Positions 17,571 to 25,873 of a stretch of DNA of 64,000 nucleotides are shown here, piece by piece. Positions within the stretch are counted from its first letter, which is position 1. Every line of letters begins with the position of its first letter. A model generated the notes under the pieces. It had not been told where the DNA came from. It saw only the letters and a program-made list of their open reading frames with translations, and made no database searches. The stretch spans positions 1-64,000 of the forward strand of contig CAYJDR010000004.1 of assembly GCA_964368965.1 (NCBI GenBank), written 5' to 3'. Position numbers and translations under genes: made by a program. The stretch comes from CAYJDR01 sp964368965. Its GTDB lineage: Bacteria > Chrysiogenota > Deferribacteres > Deferribacterales > Mucispirillaceae.

Positions 17571-18905
17571 ATGATAAGTAAGATTTCCAAATTAATTGGC
17601 TTTAGTGAAGATGGCATAAAAAGGTATTCTATCAATACAATGTGGTTGTTTATAGAACGTTTTATCACGCTTGCTATCAGCTTCTTTGTTGGCGTCGCAC
17701 TTATCAGATATCTTGGACCCCACAACTATGGCATATTTGCTTATGCTACATCAATTTACGCAATTATACTAAATGTTGCTAACATGAACTTTAACGACGT
17801 TATCACTCGTGAAAGTATAAACAAGCCTGAGCAAGCACATGAACTCTTTGGTACTGTTGTCGCCATGCGTGCGTTTATGTCTATGTTGCTACTGATTATT
17901 GCCACTATATTTGTATACTACACTAACGAGCGCTCTGACATTCTAACTATGTTCTTAATCATGGCGTCAGTAATCCATAGCCCATTTTCAACAATCACAA
18001 CATATTTTAATGCTATTGTTAAAAGCAAGTTTGTATCTGGCGCTGTGCTTCTTGCGCACATCGCTACAAGCGTGATGAAAGTTGCACTAATCATGCTAGA
18101 AGCACCACTTATTGCATTCGCCTTCGTTGCGCTATTAAATGCTGTTATTTTATCGGCTGCTTTATTTTATCTATTGAAAGTGAAAAACGATACTGGCAAG
18201 CGTTGGACATTCAAATTTAACACAATGACTTACTTATTACGCACATATTGGGTTTTATTAGTTGTTGTGTTGTTATCTAGCATTTCAAACAAGCTTGACA
18301 TACTTGTGTTAAAAGATGTTGCATCAGTTGATATTGTCGGCATATACAACTCTGCCCATAGGATAATCGAAGTATTGCAAGCATTCCCAATGTTGCTTTT
18401 AACGTCGCTATTCCCTGCTATCATTTCATCAAAGCAAACTTGTGAAATTGAGTATACTAACCGCATATCAAAAATACTCAGGCTTTTAATAATCACTATG
18501 TTCATCATAGCGCTTACGCTAACATTGTTATCTGATTTTATAATAGGGTTGCTATACACTGATGAATACAACGATGCGGCTACCGTGCTTGCTATCACTT
18601 CGTGGATGATACTTTTCTCATCTATGCAATACGTCACGAGTAAGTGGCTAGTGGCTGAAGACCATGTGCACCTTTCACTCATAAGGATAGCTTCGTTCTC
18701 AGTGATAAAAATACCTTTAATATATTTCGCTGCAAAAATGTATGGCTTACTTGGCGTATCTGTCGCAATGCTAATTACATCGATGATAAGTGGATATTTT
18801 ATTGATTTGTTGATCCCGAAAACTCGTGAGATATTTGTGCTTAAAACAAAAGCTATCGTTTATCCGATAGCCTTTATATTTTCGTTATTTAAAAGTCGTG
18901 CTTAG
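17571..18905 (+). CDS. Wzx-type polysaccharide flippase
   Basis: 444-residue inner-membrane protein with about 12 hydrophobic helices and the start typical of O-antigen/polysaccharide flippases: FIERFITLAISFFVGV followed by RYLGPHNYGIFAYATS. Likely moves a lipid-linked sugar unit across the inner membrane. Next to, and divergent from, a keto-sugar aminotransferase, with no further polysaccharide genes in the window. Its last 4 bp overlap the end of the opposing gene at 18902-19372. Confidence 0.85.
   Translation: MISKISKLIGFSEDGIKRYSINTMWLFIERFITLAISFFVGVALIRYLGPHNYGIFAYATSIYAIILNVANMNFNDVITRESINKPEQAHELFGTVVAMRAFMSMLLLIIATIFVYYTNERSDILTMFLIMASVIHSPFSTITTYFNAIVKSKFVSGAVLLAHIATSVMKVALIMLEAPLIAFAFVALLNAVILSAALFYLLKVKNDTGKRWTFKFNTMTYLLRTYWVLLVVVLLSSISNKLDILVLKDVASVDIVGIYNSAHRIIEVLQAFPMLLLTSLFPAIISSKQTCEIEYTNRISKILRLLIITMFIIALTLTLLSDFIIGLLYTDEYNDAATVLAITSWMILFSSMQYVTSKWLVAEDHVHLSLIRIASFSVIKIPLIYFAAKMYGLLGVSVAMLITSMISGYFIDLLIPKTREIFVLKTKAIVYPIAFIFSLFKSRA
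18852..18876 (+). terminator. Hairpin inside the 3' end of the flippase gene
   Basis: Perfect 7-bp stem (18852-18858 and 18865-18871) with a 6-nt loop followed by a T-rich stretch, within the last 18 codons of the flippase. A plausible coding-embedded terminator, since the next gene overlaps from the opposite strand and leaves no intergenic space. Confidence 0.45.
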
Positions 18906-19372
18906 TTAGCGTCTGTGATTAGCTCAGTAACAGCAATCTTTAGCTCAAAAGGAAGCTGGTTTGAAAACGCTGTGAACGCCTCCAACTCCTTCTTCATGTT
19001 CTTCTCAAGTAAATAACCTGTAACATACGCTGGTGAAATATCACCTGTGATTTTAATCAAGCAACCAAAAATTGCCCAGTAATGTGTGCTATCTGGCGAA
19101 ATATCAGCACTGATAATACTAGGCGATATAACGATAGCTTGCTCTAGTGAGCCGTTTACCAGGTCATCAAAGTCTACAACTATTTTAGTGTAACTTTTAA
19201 CAGCACTACCTGTTAATATAACCTCTGTATGCATAGGAGAGTATGGAGATAAACGCCTGTGCCCTTTGATATCTATAGCATAGTCAGACTCTTTCGCACT
19301 TTGGTGCAACAGCTGCATGCATGTTTTGATATCATCAAACTTATTACCAACAATTTCTATATGAAAATTCAT
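18902..19372 (-). CDS. IorB-like protein lacking the cofactor loop (degenerate indolepyruvate oxidoreductase beta/gamma domain)
   Basis: 156 residues. I infer descent from the beta subunit of indolepyruvate:ferredoxin oxidoreductase. The pattern of IorB is followed: an initial strand-loop (HIEIVGNKFDD where IorB has a glycine-rich GVGGQG loop), a helix (LLHQSAKES), then IKGHRRLSPYSP where IorB has a VHGMAQRGG-type segment, then VVDFDDLV, and a C-terminal GCLIK...NMKKELEAFTAF segment like the end of IorB. The glycine loop is lost and the chain is shorter than the usual ~190. RBS GAGGTAG. It lies 14 bp downstream of the IorA-like gene. Function unknown; probably not a catalytic subunit. Confidence 0.6.
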   Translation of the reverse strand: MNFHIEIVGNKFDDIKTCMQLLHQSAKESDYAIDIKGHRRLSPYSPMHTEVILTGSAVKSYTKIVVDFDDLVNGSLEQAIVISPSIISADISPDSTHYWAIFGCLIKITGDISPAYVTGYLLEKNMKKELEAFTAFSNQLPFELKIAVTELITDAN

Positions 19373-19386
19373 TATCTACCTCAACC

Positions 19387-20703
19387 CTATAACAAACTGC
19401 TAGATACAATCGCTTTGCTATTGCATTTAGTTTTACAAGCTAGGCAACCTGTGCAAAGATTATTATCTATGGCAAGTATGTTGCCTGATATGTACATTGC
19501 TGGACATTTTGTATAATCCATTATAGAGCGAATTTCGTCCATAGCATCAACGCATAACTTAGGCTTAACCTTTGCTACTGCAAAGCGTTTAATATTGTTG
19601 CATGAGTATGCAAACAGTGTATTTTTATCAGCTGTAAGCTTTTTCGGGTGTTTAACAGTTGTGAAACCATCTAGCGATGAAACATTTGTGTTGTTTAAAA
19701 ACACTACAGGGCTTTTAATATTATCCACCAATGATTTATTATAGCTTGAAACATTGCCAATAAATAATGTTTTCATGCTTGAAGCGCTATTTGCGATGCC
19801 TGCATATTTATCGAGCAGCATCTCTGTAACGCCAAAATATTTCCTAACACCGCTACATGCAGAGTTTGAAAACACAAGTGTCTCGCTTGGGTTGATATTC
19901 GAGTTAGCAAATATCGAAACAAACGGGCAACCAGGGCATAAGAAATCGTTTATATCAAGCTTTTCAACAGTAACACTAGCCTCTAGCGTAACTTTTGTAT
20001 AGTAGCTTGCGAAATATTTTTCTAAAATACCTATCTCTTCTTGTGATGTAGCTATCTTTTTGTTAGCAACAGATTTCAACTGTGGCGTGATGATGTTTGG
20101 AAGCAGATACTCAAAAAATTGTGAGTCAGTATCGTAGAACGATAGCTGGTCGCTAATAGCATCATTAGTTAGCTCGTTTTTTAGAATTTCATATGCATTG
20201 TCAATAGCTTTATTGTAGTTATCGACGTGGAACACGCTCTCCACAACTGCATGGCTGATGTATGAGTTCGCCCTACCAGTATCAAGCGCAGGGAAGTCAT
20301 GCAAGCACATGTTATTGACAGCATTGCCAGATATAACAACAACAACAGGCATACCGACATTTTGTGACACTTTGCCAGCAAGCAACAGCTTAGCGTATAA
20401 ATCGCTTGGTTGTTTGCAAAATATGGTTGGCAACACAATGTTTGTTGGTAGTTCGCCTGTGATAAGCAAACACTCGCCACGTAACACATTGCCAACGTTG
20501 ATAGTTGGTATACGCTCGAAAAAGCCTATAGATTTCCTGCCAGTGATTGACACCCCTTGCAAGTATTCAACAGCCATCTTCGCATTAGGCAAAGCTTCAC
20601 TGTTTTCAATATCCATAAACATTTGTGTGTTTGCGTATAGAACGCTAAATCCATAACGCTCTACAAAAGAAGAAATAATTTGTTTACAATCGATCATATT
20701 CAT
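19387..20703 (-). CDS. Degenerate IorA-like protein (indolepyruvate:ferredoxin oxidoreductase alpha family)
   Basis: 438 residues against about 600 in IorA. The N-terminal half follows the IorA Pyr/transferase domains (NAKMAVEYLQGVSITG, then GECLLITGELP, then CKQPSDLYAKLLLAG and VGMPVVVVISG). The linker CPGCPF is intact. The thiamine-binding part is eroded: the usual GDS-containing motif reads GNVSSYNKS. At the C-terminus the second ferredoxin motif is retained (CTGCLACKTKC), while the first has lost most cysteines (LCVDAMDEIRSIMDYTKC). It therefore keeps the fold and one Fe-S site but probably lacks thiamine chemistry. Likely operon with the IorB-like gene. RBS is weak (AGTAGAAG). Confidence 0.65.
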   Translation of the reverse strand: MNMIDCKQIISSFVERYGFSVLYANTQMFMDIENSEALPNAKMAVEYLQGVSITGRKSIGFFERIPTINVGNVLRGECLLITGELPTNIVLPTIFCKQPSDLYAKLLLAGKVSQNVGMPVVVVISGNAVNNMCLHDFPALDTGRANSYISHAVVESVFHVDNYNKAIDNAYEILKNELTNDAISDQLSFYDTDSQFFEYLLPNIITPQLKSVANKKIATSQEEIGILEKYFASYYTKVTLEASVTVEKLDINDFLCPGCPFVSIFANSNINPSETLVFSNSACSGVRKYFGVTEMLLDKYAGIANSASSMKTLFIGNVSSYNKSLVDNIKSPVVFLNNTNVSSLDGFTTVKHPKKLTADKNTLFAYSCNNIKRFAVAKVKPKLCVDAMDEIRSIMDYTKCPAMYISGNILAIDNNLCTGCLACKTKCNSKAIVSSSLL

Positions 20704-20880
20704 AACTTCTACTTATAAGGTCATATCTATTTTTTTTCAACACATATTTTATATATTGCAAACTTTTTTCACATCACCAAAATTTCCCTTGATCACAAGG
20801 CGCATAAAACTATAAATTTTAAACACAAAAACCATTGGTTTATAAAACCAATATCCCATGGGTATCAAAAAAATAAAGCT

Positions 20881-20940
20881 AATGATAATGTAAATGTAAA
20901 TGATAATGTAAATGTAAATGAGAATGTAAATGCTAATGAC
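20881..20940. repeat. 18-bp tandem repeat, about 3.3 copies
   Basis: Units at 20881-20898, 20899-20916 and 20917-20934, the first two identical (AATGATAATGTAAATGTA) and the third with three changes, then a partial AATGAC. The unit itself is built from the hexamer AATGTA/AATGAT. Confidence 0.85.
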
Positions 20941-20949
20941 ACACAGATA

Positions 20950-20970
20950 GTAAAAGCAAATTGCTTTTAC
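20950..20970. promoter_or_regulatory. 21-bp near-perfect palindrome upstream of the arg operon
   Basis: Two 10-bp arms, GTAAAAGCAA and TTGCTTTTAC, around a single central base. Lies about 53 bp upstream of the -35 box of argD. It does not match the usual ArgR box. It could be an operator, or a weak terminator since T residues follow a few bases later. Confidence 0.5.
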
Positions 20971-21022
20971 GTATCTTTTTGCGCGAAAATAAAACAAGTT
21001 AAAGTTTATTATATGTTTAGAA

Positions 21023-21051
21023 TTGATTTTACAATTTATATATGCTACAAT
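21023..21051 (+). promoter_or_regulatory. Sigma-70-type promoter of the arg operon
   Basis: TTGATT at 21023-21028, 17-bp spacer, TACAAT at 21046-21051; predicted start near 21058. A strong AGGAGGG ribosome-binding site follows at 21070-21076, which fixes the argD start at 21083. Confidence 0.75.
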
Positions 21052-21082
21052 CCTAGGATTGACTTGCACAGGAGGGTCAAAC

Positions 21083-22243
21083 ATGTCAGCAATCATGAAT
21101 ACTTACGGTAGATACGATATCACATTTGTCAAAGGTGAAGGCTCGTACCTATTCGACGACAAAGATAACAAATACATAGATTTCAGCTGCGGTATCGCTG
21201 TTACTAACCTTGGGCATTGCAACAAGGCTGTTAGTGAGGCTATCGCTTCGCAAGCGCATACGCTTATGCACGTTTCAAACCTATTTCACATTCCACAACA
21301 AGCAGAACTTGCAAACATGCTTACGGAACACTCGTTTGCTGGTAAAGTTATGTTTTGTAACTCTGGTGCAGAAGCTAACGAAGGCGCTATCAAAATCGCT
21401 AGAAAATACGGCTTGAAAAAGCACGGTGGCGATAAATATAAAATCATCTCTATGCTTAACTCGTTCCATGGCAGAACATATGCTACACTCTCTGTCACTG
21501 GCCAGCATAAAATCCAAAAAGGGTTTACACCTGTTGCTAGTTTTGCAGACTATGCACCTTTCAACGACATTAGCGCTATCAAGCAACTACTTGAGTTTGG
21601 CGATGTTGCTGCCGTTATGCTTGAACTATACCAAGGCGAAGGCGGCATTTGCCCAGCCGAGAAAGAATACATCAAGCAACTAAGGCAACTATGCGACGAG
21701 CACGACGCACTACTCATCTTCGACGAAGTGCAAACAGGGTTCGGCAGAACAGGCAAACTGTTCGCATACGAGCATTACGGCGTTAAACCTGATATCATGA
21801 CACTTGCAAAAGGCATAGCAAACGGTTTACCTATGGGCGCTATCGTTGCTACTGAAAACGCCTGCCAGTTCATGGACCCAGGCTCACACGGAACTACTTT
21901 CGGTGGTAACCCTCTAGCATGTGCTGCTGGGCTTGCCGTTATGAAAGAGATGACTAAACCAGGCTTCATGTACGACGTAAACGCTAAAGGTGAATTACTT
22001 GTTAAAACTATCAAAAGCATTGTTGACACTTGCATTATCAATGGCGACGGCTTAATGATTGGCATATCATCTAACCACACTACTAACGATATTGTAAACG
22101 CATGCCTAGCGAAAGGGCTTGTGATATTACCTGCTGCTAACAACAAAATCAGGCTATACCCAGCACTTAACGCTAGCGATGAAGTTATCATCGAAGGCGC
22201 TAAAATATTCGCAAACGTAATTAAGGAAATGGATAACAAGTAA
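21083..22243 (+). CDS. argD: Acetylornithine aminotransferase
   Basis: PLP enzyme converting N-acetylglutamate semialdehyde to N-acetylornithine; many also serve in lysine synthesis. Class III aminotransferase features are clear: FSCGIAVTNLGH, FCNSGAEANEGA, FHGRTYATLSVTGQ, the catalytic pocket FDEVQTGFGRTG and the PLP lysine in TLAKGIANGLPMGA (about residue 235). 386 residues. An upstream in-frame start at 21023 was rejected because it overlaps the promoter, whereas AGGAGGG sits 6 bases before 21083. First gene of argD-argF-argG-glyQ; only one base separates its stop codon from the argF start. Confidence 0.95.
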   Translation: MSAIMNTYGRYDITFVKGEGSYLFDDKDNKYIDFSCGIAVTNLGHCNKAVSEAIASQAHTLMHVSNLFHIPQQAELANMLTEHSFAGKVMFCNSGAEANEGAIKIARKYGLKKHGGDKYKIISMLNSFHGRTYATLSVTGQHKIQKGFTPVASFADYAPFNDISAIKQLLEFGDVAAVMLELYQGEGGICPAEKEYIKQLRQLCDEHDALLIFDEVQTGFGRTGKLFAYEHYGVKPDIMTLAKGIANGLPMGAIVATENACQFMDPGSHGTTFGGNPLACAAGLAVMKEMTKPGFMYDVNAKGELLVKTIKSIVDTCIINGDGLMIGISSNHTTNDIVNACLAKGLVILPAANNKIRLYPALNASDEVIIEGAKIFANVIKEMDNK

Positions 22244-22244
22244 C

Positions 22245-23174
22245 ATGGCAAACGATTTTTTAACACTGTTAGGCAGAACGCCTGAGCAACTCAGCAACAT
22301 CATCGACAACGCTATTAAGCTTAAACACGAGCGTAAAAATGGCATAGAACATAAACACTTAGCTGGCAAAAGCATAGCTATGATATTTGAAAAATCATCT
22401 ACAAGAACTCGCGTATCGTTTGAAGTAGGCATATCTGAACTTGGCGCAAACCCATTGTTTCTGAGTTCTAGCGATATCCAACTCAGCAGAGGCGAACCTA
22501 TCAAAGATACTGCTAGGGTTCTATCTGGCTATGTTCACGCTATCATGATACGCACTTTCGGCCATGAGCGAGTTGAAGAGCTTGCAAAATATTCATCTGT
22601 GCCTATCATAAACGGCTTAACTGATGAATATCACCCGTGTCAAATCATGGCTGACATCATGACTATGAAAGAAGTTTTCGGCGACTATAAAGGCTTAAAA
22701 GTAGCATACGTTGGCGATGGCAACAACATGGCACACTCATGGCTAAACGGTTGCGCTCAACTAGGTATCGACCTTGCAATAGCGTCACCGACTGACTACA
22801 CTGTTGATAAAAACATATATGAAAACGCTTGCAACATAGCAAGTAAAAACGGCTGTAAGCTAGAACTCACAACTAGCCCAGAAGTTGCCGTTGCTGGTGC
22901 TAACGTCGTCTATACAGACGTATGGACTAGCATGGGACAAGAGGCAGAAACTGCAAAGCGCTTAAAAGATTTTCAAGGCTACTTGATAGATAGCGACCTC
23001 ATGGCAAAGGCTGATAACTCAGCTATCTTTATGCACTGCCTACCTGCACACAGAGGCGAAGAAGTTACTGACGAAGTTATGGAAAGCAAAGCATCGGTAG
23101 TGTTCCAAGAGGCTGAAAATAGACTACACGTACAAAAATCAATTATGATAGATTGCATACTAGGAGATTGTTAA
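22245..23174 (+). CDS. argF: Ornithine carbamoyltransferase
   Basis: Makes citrulline from ornithine and carbamoyl phosphate. The carbamoyl-phosphate loop SSTRTRVSFE (about residue 50), DEYHPCQIMAD, the ornithine-binding WTSMGQE and the catalytic HCLPAHRGEEV are all present. 309 residues, the normal length. Separated by a single base from both argD and argG, indicating tight co-translation within the arginine operon. Confidence 0.97.
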   Translation: MANDFLTLLGRTPEQLSNIIDNAIKLKHERKNGIEHKHLAGKSIAMIFEKSSTRTRVSFEVGISELGANPLFLSSSDIQLSRGEPIKDTARVLSGYVHAIMIRTFGHERVEELAKYSSVPIINGLTDEYHPCQIMADIMTMKEVFGDYKGLKVAYVGDGNNMAHSWLNGCAQLGIDLAIASPTDYTVDKNIYENACNIASKNGCKLELTTSPEVAVAGANVVYTDVWTSMGQEAETAKRLKDFQGYLIDSDLMAKADNSAIFMHCLPAHRGEEVTDEVMESKASVVFQEAENRLHVQKSIMIDCILGDC

Positions 23175-23175
23175 A

Positions 23176-24399
23176 ATGGCTAAATCAAAAAAAGAAAAAG
23201 TTGTTCTTGCGTATTCAGGCGGTTTAGATACGTCTGTTATCTTAAAATGGTTAGAGTTGAAAGGCTTTGATGTTATCGCTTTCGTTGCAGACGTTGGACA
23301 AGGTGGCGACTGGAAAGCTGTTGAAGAAAAAGCTATGGCATCTGGCGCTAGTGAATTCTATGTTGCTGATTTAAAAGAAGATTTCGTTAACGATTTCGTT
23401 TTCACTTCTGTTAAATTCAACGCATTATATGAAGGTCGCTACTACTTAGGCACATCACTAGCTCGCCCTATTATTGCAAAAGGTATCGTAGATGTTGCGA
23501 AAAAAGTTGGCGCAAAATACTACGCACACGGCGCTACTGGCAAAGGTAACGACCAAGTACGTTTCGAGCTTACTGCTGCTGCACTTGCTCCAGACTTAAA
23601 AGTTATCGCACCTTGGCGTGATGAAGAGTTCTTCAGCGTCATCAAAGGCAGACAAGAAGCGATGGACTTCGCTGAAAAATATAACATCCCTGTAAAAGCT
23701 ACAGCTGCTAAACCATGGAGTAGCGACGAAAACGCTATGCATATCAGCTTCGAAGCTGGCATACTCGAAGACCCATTCACAGCACCACCTGTTGACATGT
23801 TCGAGTACACTACTAGCCCGAAAGACGCTCCAGATGAAGCAGAAGAAATAACTATCAAGTTTAAAAAAGGCGTGCCTGTTAAACTTAACGATAAAGCACT
23901 AGCACCTTTAGCAATGCTTGAGGCACTTAACAAACTTGGCTCTAAACACGGTATCGGACGCGTGGATATGGTTGAAAGCAGATACGTTGGCATGAAATCT
24001 CGTGGCGTTTATGAAACACCTGGCGCAACTATCCTTATGGCTGCACACAGAGATCTTGAAGGCCTAACACTTGATGGTAGCGTTATCAACCTTAAAGAAA
24101 CTCTTATGCCACGCTTTGCAACACTTGCATATAACGGCTACTGGTACTCTGCTGAGATGGATTGCTTACTTGCACTGCTTGAAAAATCGCAAGAAAGCGT
24201 TACTGGCACAGTTAAACTTGAGCTATATAAAGGCAACGTTACATGCATGGCGCGTGAGTCTAAATATTCGCTATATGACATGGCTGTTGTATCTATGGAA
24301 GACGACGGCGGCGCTTACGACCAAAGCGATGCTAGTGGGTTCATCAAACTACACTCACTACCATTGATCGCTAACGCTAAACGCAACAAGAAAAAATAA
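23176..24399 (+). CDS. argG: Argininosuccinate synthase
   Basis: ATP-dependent ligation of citrulline and aspartate. The N-terminal PP-loop AYSGGLDTS (residues about 11-19) and the conserved YAHGATGKGNDQVRFE region, with SRGVYETPG later, identify it firmly. 407 residues. argH, the last gene of the pathway, is not in this window; the operon continues instead with glyQ 14 bp downstream. Confidence 0.97.
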   Translation: MAKSKKEKVVLAYSGGLDTSVILKWLELKGFDVIAFVADVGQGGDWKAVEEKAMASGASEFYVADLKEDFVNDFVFTSVKFNALYEGRYYLGTSLARPIIAKGIVDVAKKVGAKYYAHGATGKGNDQVRFELTAAALAPDLKVIAPWRDEEFFSVIKGRQEAMDFAEKYNIPVKATAAKPWSSDENAMHISFEAGILEDPFTAPPVDMFEYTTSPKDAPDEAEEITIKFKKGVPVKLNDKALAPLAMLEALNKLGSKHGIGRVDMVESRYVGMKSRGVYETPGATILMAAHRDLEGLTLDGSVINLKETLMPRFATLAYNGYWYSAEMDCLLALLEKSQESVTGTVKLELYKGNVTCMARESKYSLYDMAVVSMEDDGGAYDQSDASGFIKLHSLPLIANAKRNKKK

Positions 24400-24413
24400 C
24401 TGGAGCTTAATAC

Positions 24414-25283
24414 ATGTATTTTCAAGACGTCATAATGAAGCTACAAAGCTACTGGGCTAAGCAAGGCTGTGTAGTTTACCAACCATGCGATAACGAAGTA
24501 GGCGCAGGCACATTCAACCCTGCAACATTTTTAATGTGCTTAGGGCCAGAGCCTTGGAAAGTAGCTTATGTCGAGCCTAGCCGCAGACCAACTGACGGCA
24601 GGTACGGCGAAAACCCTAACCGCTTGCAACACTATTACCAATTTCAAGTGCTGTTAAAACCATCACCTGATAACATACAAGAGCTTTACCTTGAAAGCTT
24701 GAAAGAACTAGGCATCAACCCACTCGAACACGACATTAGATTTGTCGAAGACGACTGGGAATCGCCAACATTAGGCGCATGGGGCTTAGGTTGGGAAGTT
24801 TGGCTTGACGGTATGGAGATTACACAATTTACATACTTCCAACAAGCTGGAGGTATCGACCTTAAACCAGTATCTGGCGAGATTACTTACGGCTTAGAGC
24901 GTATCTGTATGTATTTGCAACAAGTTGAGTCGGTATATGATCTAAAATGGAACGAAAACGTAACATACGGGCAAGTATACCACCAAAACGAAGTGCAGTT
25001 CTCTAAGTTCAACTTTGAGCTTGCAGACGTGCCAACACTATTCAACTTGTTTGACACTTACGAAAAAGAGTGCTTACGACTAGCTGAGGAGAATTTGCCA
25101 CTACCTGCATACGACTATTGCTTGAAGTGTAGCCACACTTTCAACTTGCTTGATGCAAGGAGCGCAATCTCTGTTACAGAGCGTACAGGGTATATCGCTA
25201 GAGTAAGAGCGTTAGCTAAGGCTTGTGCTGAAAAATTCCTAGCAAACAGAGAAGAACTAGGATTTCCACTGTTAAATAAATAA
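24414..25283 (+). CDS. glyQ: Glycyl-tRNA synthetase alpha chain
   Basis: Catalytic alpha chain of the bacterial alpha2-beta2 glycyl-tRNA synthetase. Start TFQDVI-like (MYFQDVIMKLQSYW), followed by QPCDNEVGAGTFNPATFL, RRPTDGRYGENPNRLQHYYQ and ITYGLERICMYLQ, all typical of GlyQ. 289 residues. The beta chain gene glyS, usually next to it, is absent: a strong terminator follows 10 bp after the stop. It is transcribed as the last gene of the arginine operon, an unusual location. Confidence 0.96.
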   Translation: MYFQDVIMKLQSYWAKQGCVVYQPCDNEVGAGTFNPATFLMCLGPEPWKVAYVEPSRRPTDGRYGENPNRLQHYYQFQVLLKPSPDNIQELYLESLKELGINPLEHDIRFVEDDWESPTLGAWGLGWEVWLDGMEITQFTYFQQAGGIDLKPVSGEITYGLERICMYLQQVESVYDLKWNENVTYGQVYHQNEVQFSKFNFELADVPTLFNLFDTYEKECLRLAEENLPLPAYDYCLKCSHTFNLLDARSAISVTERTGYIARVRALAKACAEKFLANREELGFPLLNK

Positions 25284-25292
25284 CAACATAAA

Positions 25293-25326
25293 AAACCTCG
25301 TAATTGTTAGTTACGAGGTTTTTTTA
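25293..25326 (+). terminator. Strong Rho-independent terminator of the arg-glyQ operon
   Basis: Arms AACCTCGTAA and TTACGAGGTT with a 7-nt loop and T tract on the plus strand (A tract before it, so potentially active on both strands). Confidence 0.9.
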
Positions 25327-25555
25327 TCTATATACCTAAAGGTAATTTTTGCTTATGCGCTTGCTTTCTTACTTTCGCCTTATTCTTGTGGCTCTCGAGA
25401 AAACATATGTAATGCACAGATGTTTCACGAGTATGACAAAGTCAACGGAGTAAAAACAAACGTATTCGTAACTTCACTTCGTGAAGAACGACTAGATGCT
25501 TTACGTTCGCTTTGTTCCGAGAAACAATTTATTATCTCTAAAGCTCACTTATTCG
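25327..25555. other. Intergenic stretch with a REP-like palindromic element
   Basis: No recognised gene. A 48-codon open frame at 25420-25566 exists but I do not consider it a gene. The stretch 25455-25518 contains the hairpin CTTCACTTCGTGAAG and ends in TTGTTCCGAG, a sequence repeated at 25964-25973 on the other side of the neighbouring membrane-protein gene. Confidence 0.4.
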
Positions 25556-25873
25556 CTAAGAGCTAACTGAATTGTTTTGTTTTTTAAATACGAATAAACG
25601 TAAGAAAAGAGCAAATGCTAAAATGTGTGGCACACCTAGGAAACCTATGAAGTACCAACCAGCTTGCGATTCATACTCACCAGCTAGTGTGAAACCACCA
25701 CCGATTACTAGTAAAAATGATGCAAATGTGCCGTATAATATAGCCATCTGCCACGGCTTAACTGATTTATTAGCCGATTTCAACCAAGCATAACCGCCTG
25801 CGATTATTAATATTTGTGCTATACCGAAAATCATCCAGTATAGGCTGTTTATCATTACTACTCCTGGAAACAT
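25556..25873 (-). CDS. Small three-helix membrane protein, candidate reductive dehalogenase anchor (RdhB-like)
   Basis: 105 residues with three hydrophobic segments (about residues 7-30, 41-63 and 72-95). Size, topology and position downstream of an RdhA-like gene match RdhB, the membrane anchor of respiratory dehalogenases, though RdhB proteins are poorly conserved and I see no diagnostic motif. Two ATG codons, at 25873 and 25855, each have a good ribosome-binding site (GGAGGGG and AGGAG), so the start is ambiguous by six residues. About 300 bp with hairpins separate it from rdhA. C-terminus basic then polar (VFKKQNNSVSS). Confidence 0.6.
   Translation of the reverse strand: MFPGVVMINSLYWMIFGIAQILIIAGGYAWLKSANKSVKPWQMAILYGTFASFLLVIGGGFTLAGEYESQAGWYFIGFLGVPHILAFALFLRLFVFKKQNNSVSS

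Larger units (their letters stand above)
20704..21082. other. Intergenic region upstream of argD
   Basis: Divergent spacer between the IorA-like gene and argD, very A/T rich. It holds an 8-bp hairpin at about 20834-20852, an 18-bp tandem repeat at 20881-20940, a 21-bp palindrome at 20950-20970 and the argD promoter. No gene seen. Confidence 0.6.

Noticed and set aside
20834..20852. Terminator of the IorA-like or arg genes (ATTGGTTT/AAACCAAT hairpin)
   Set aside because: It lies upstream of both divergent genes, so it cannot end either transcript.
25420..25566. 48-codon open frame between glyQ and the RdhB-like gene
   Set aside because: It lies over a REP-like dyad block, has no convincing ribosome-binding site and overlaps the end of the opposite gene.
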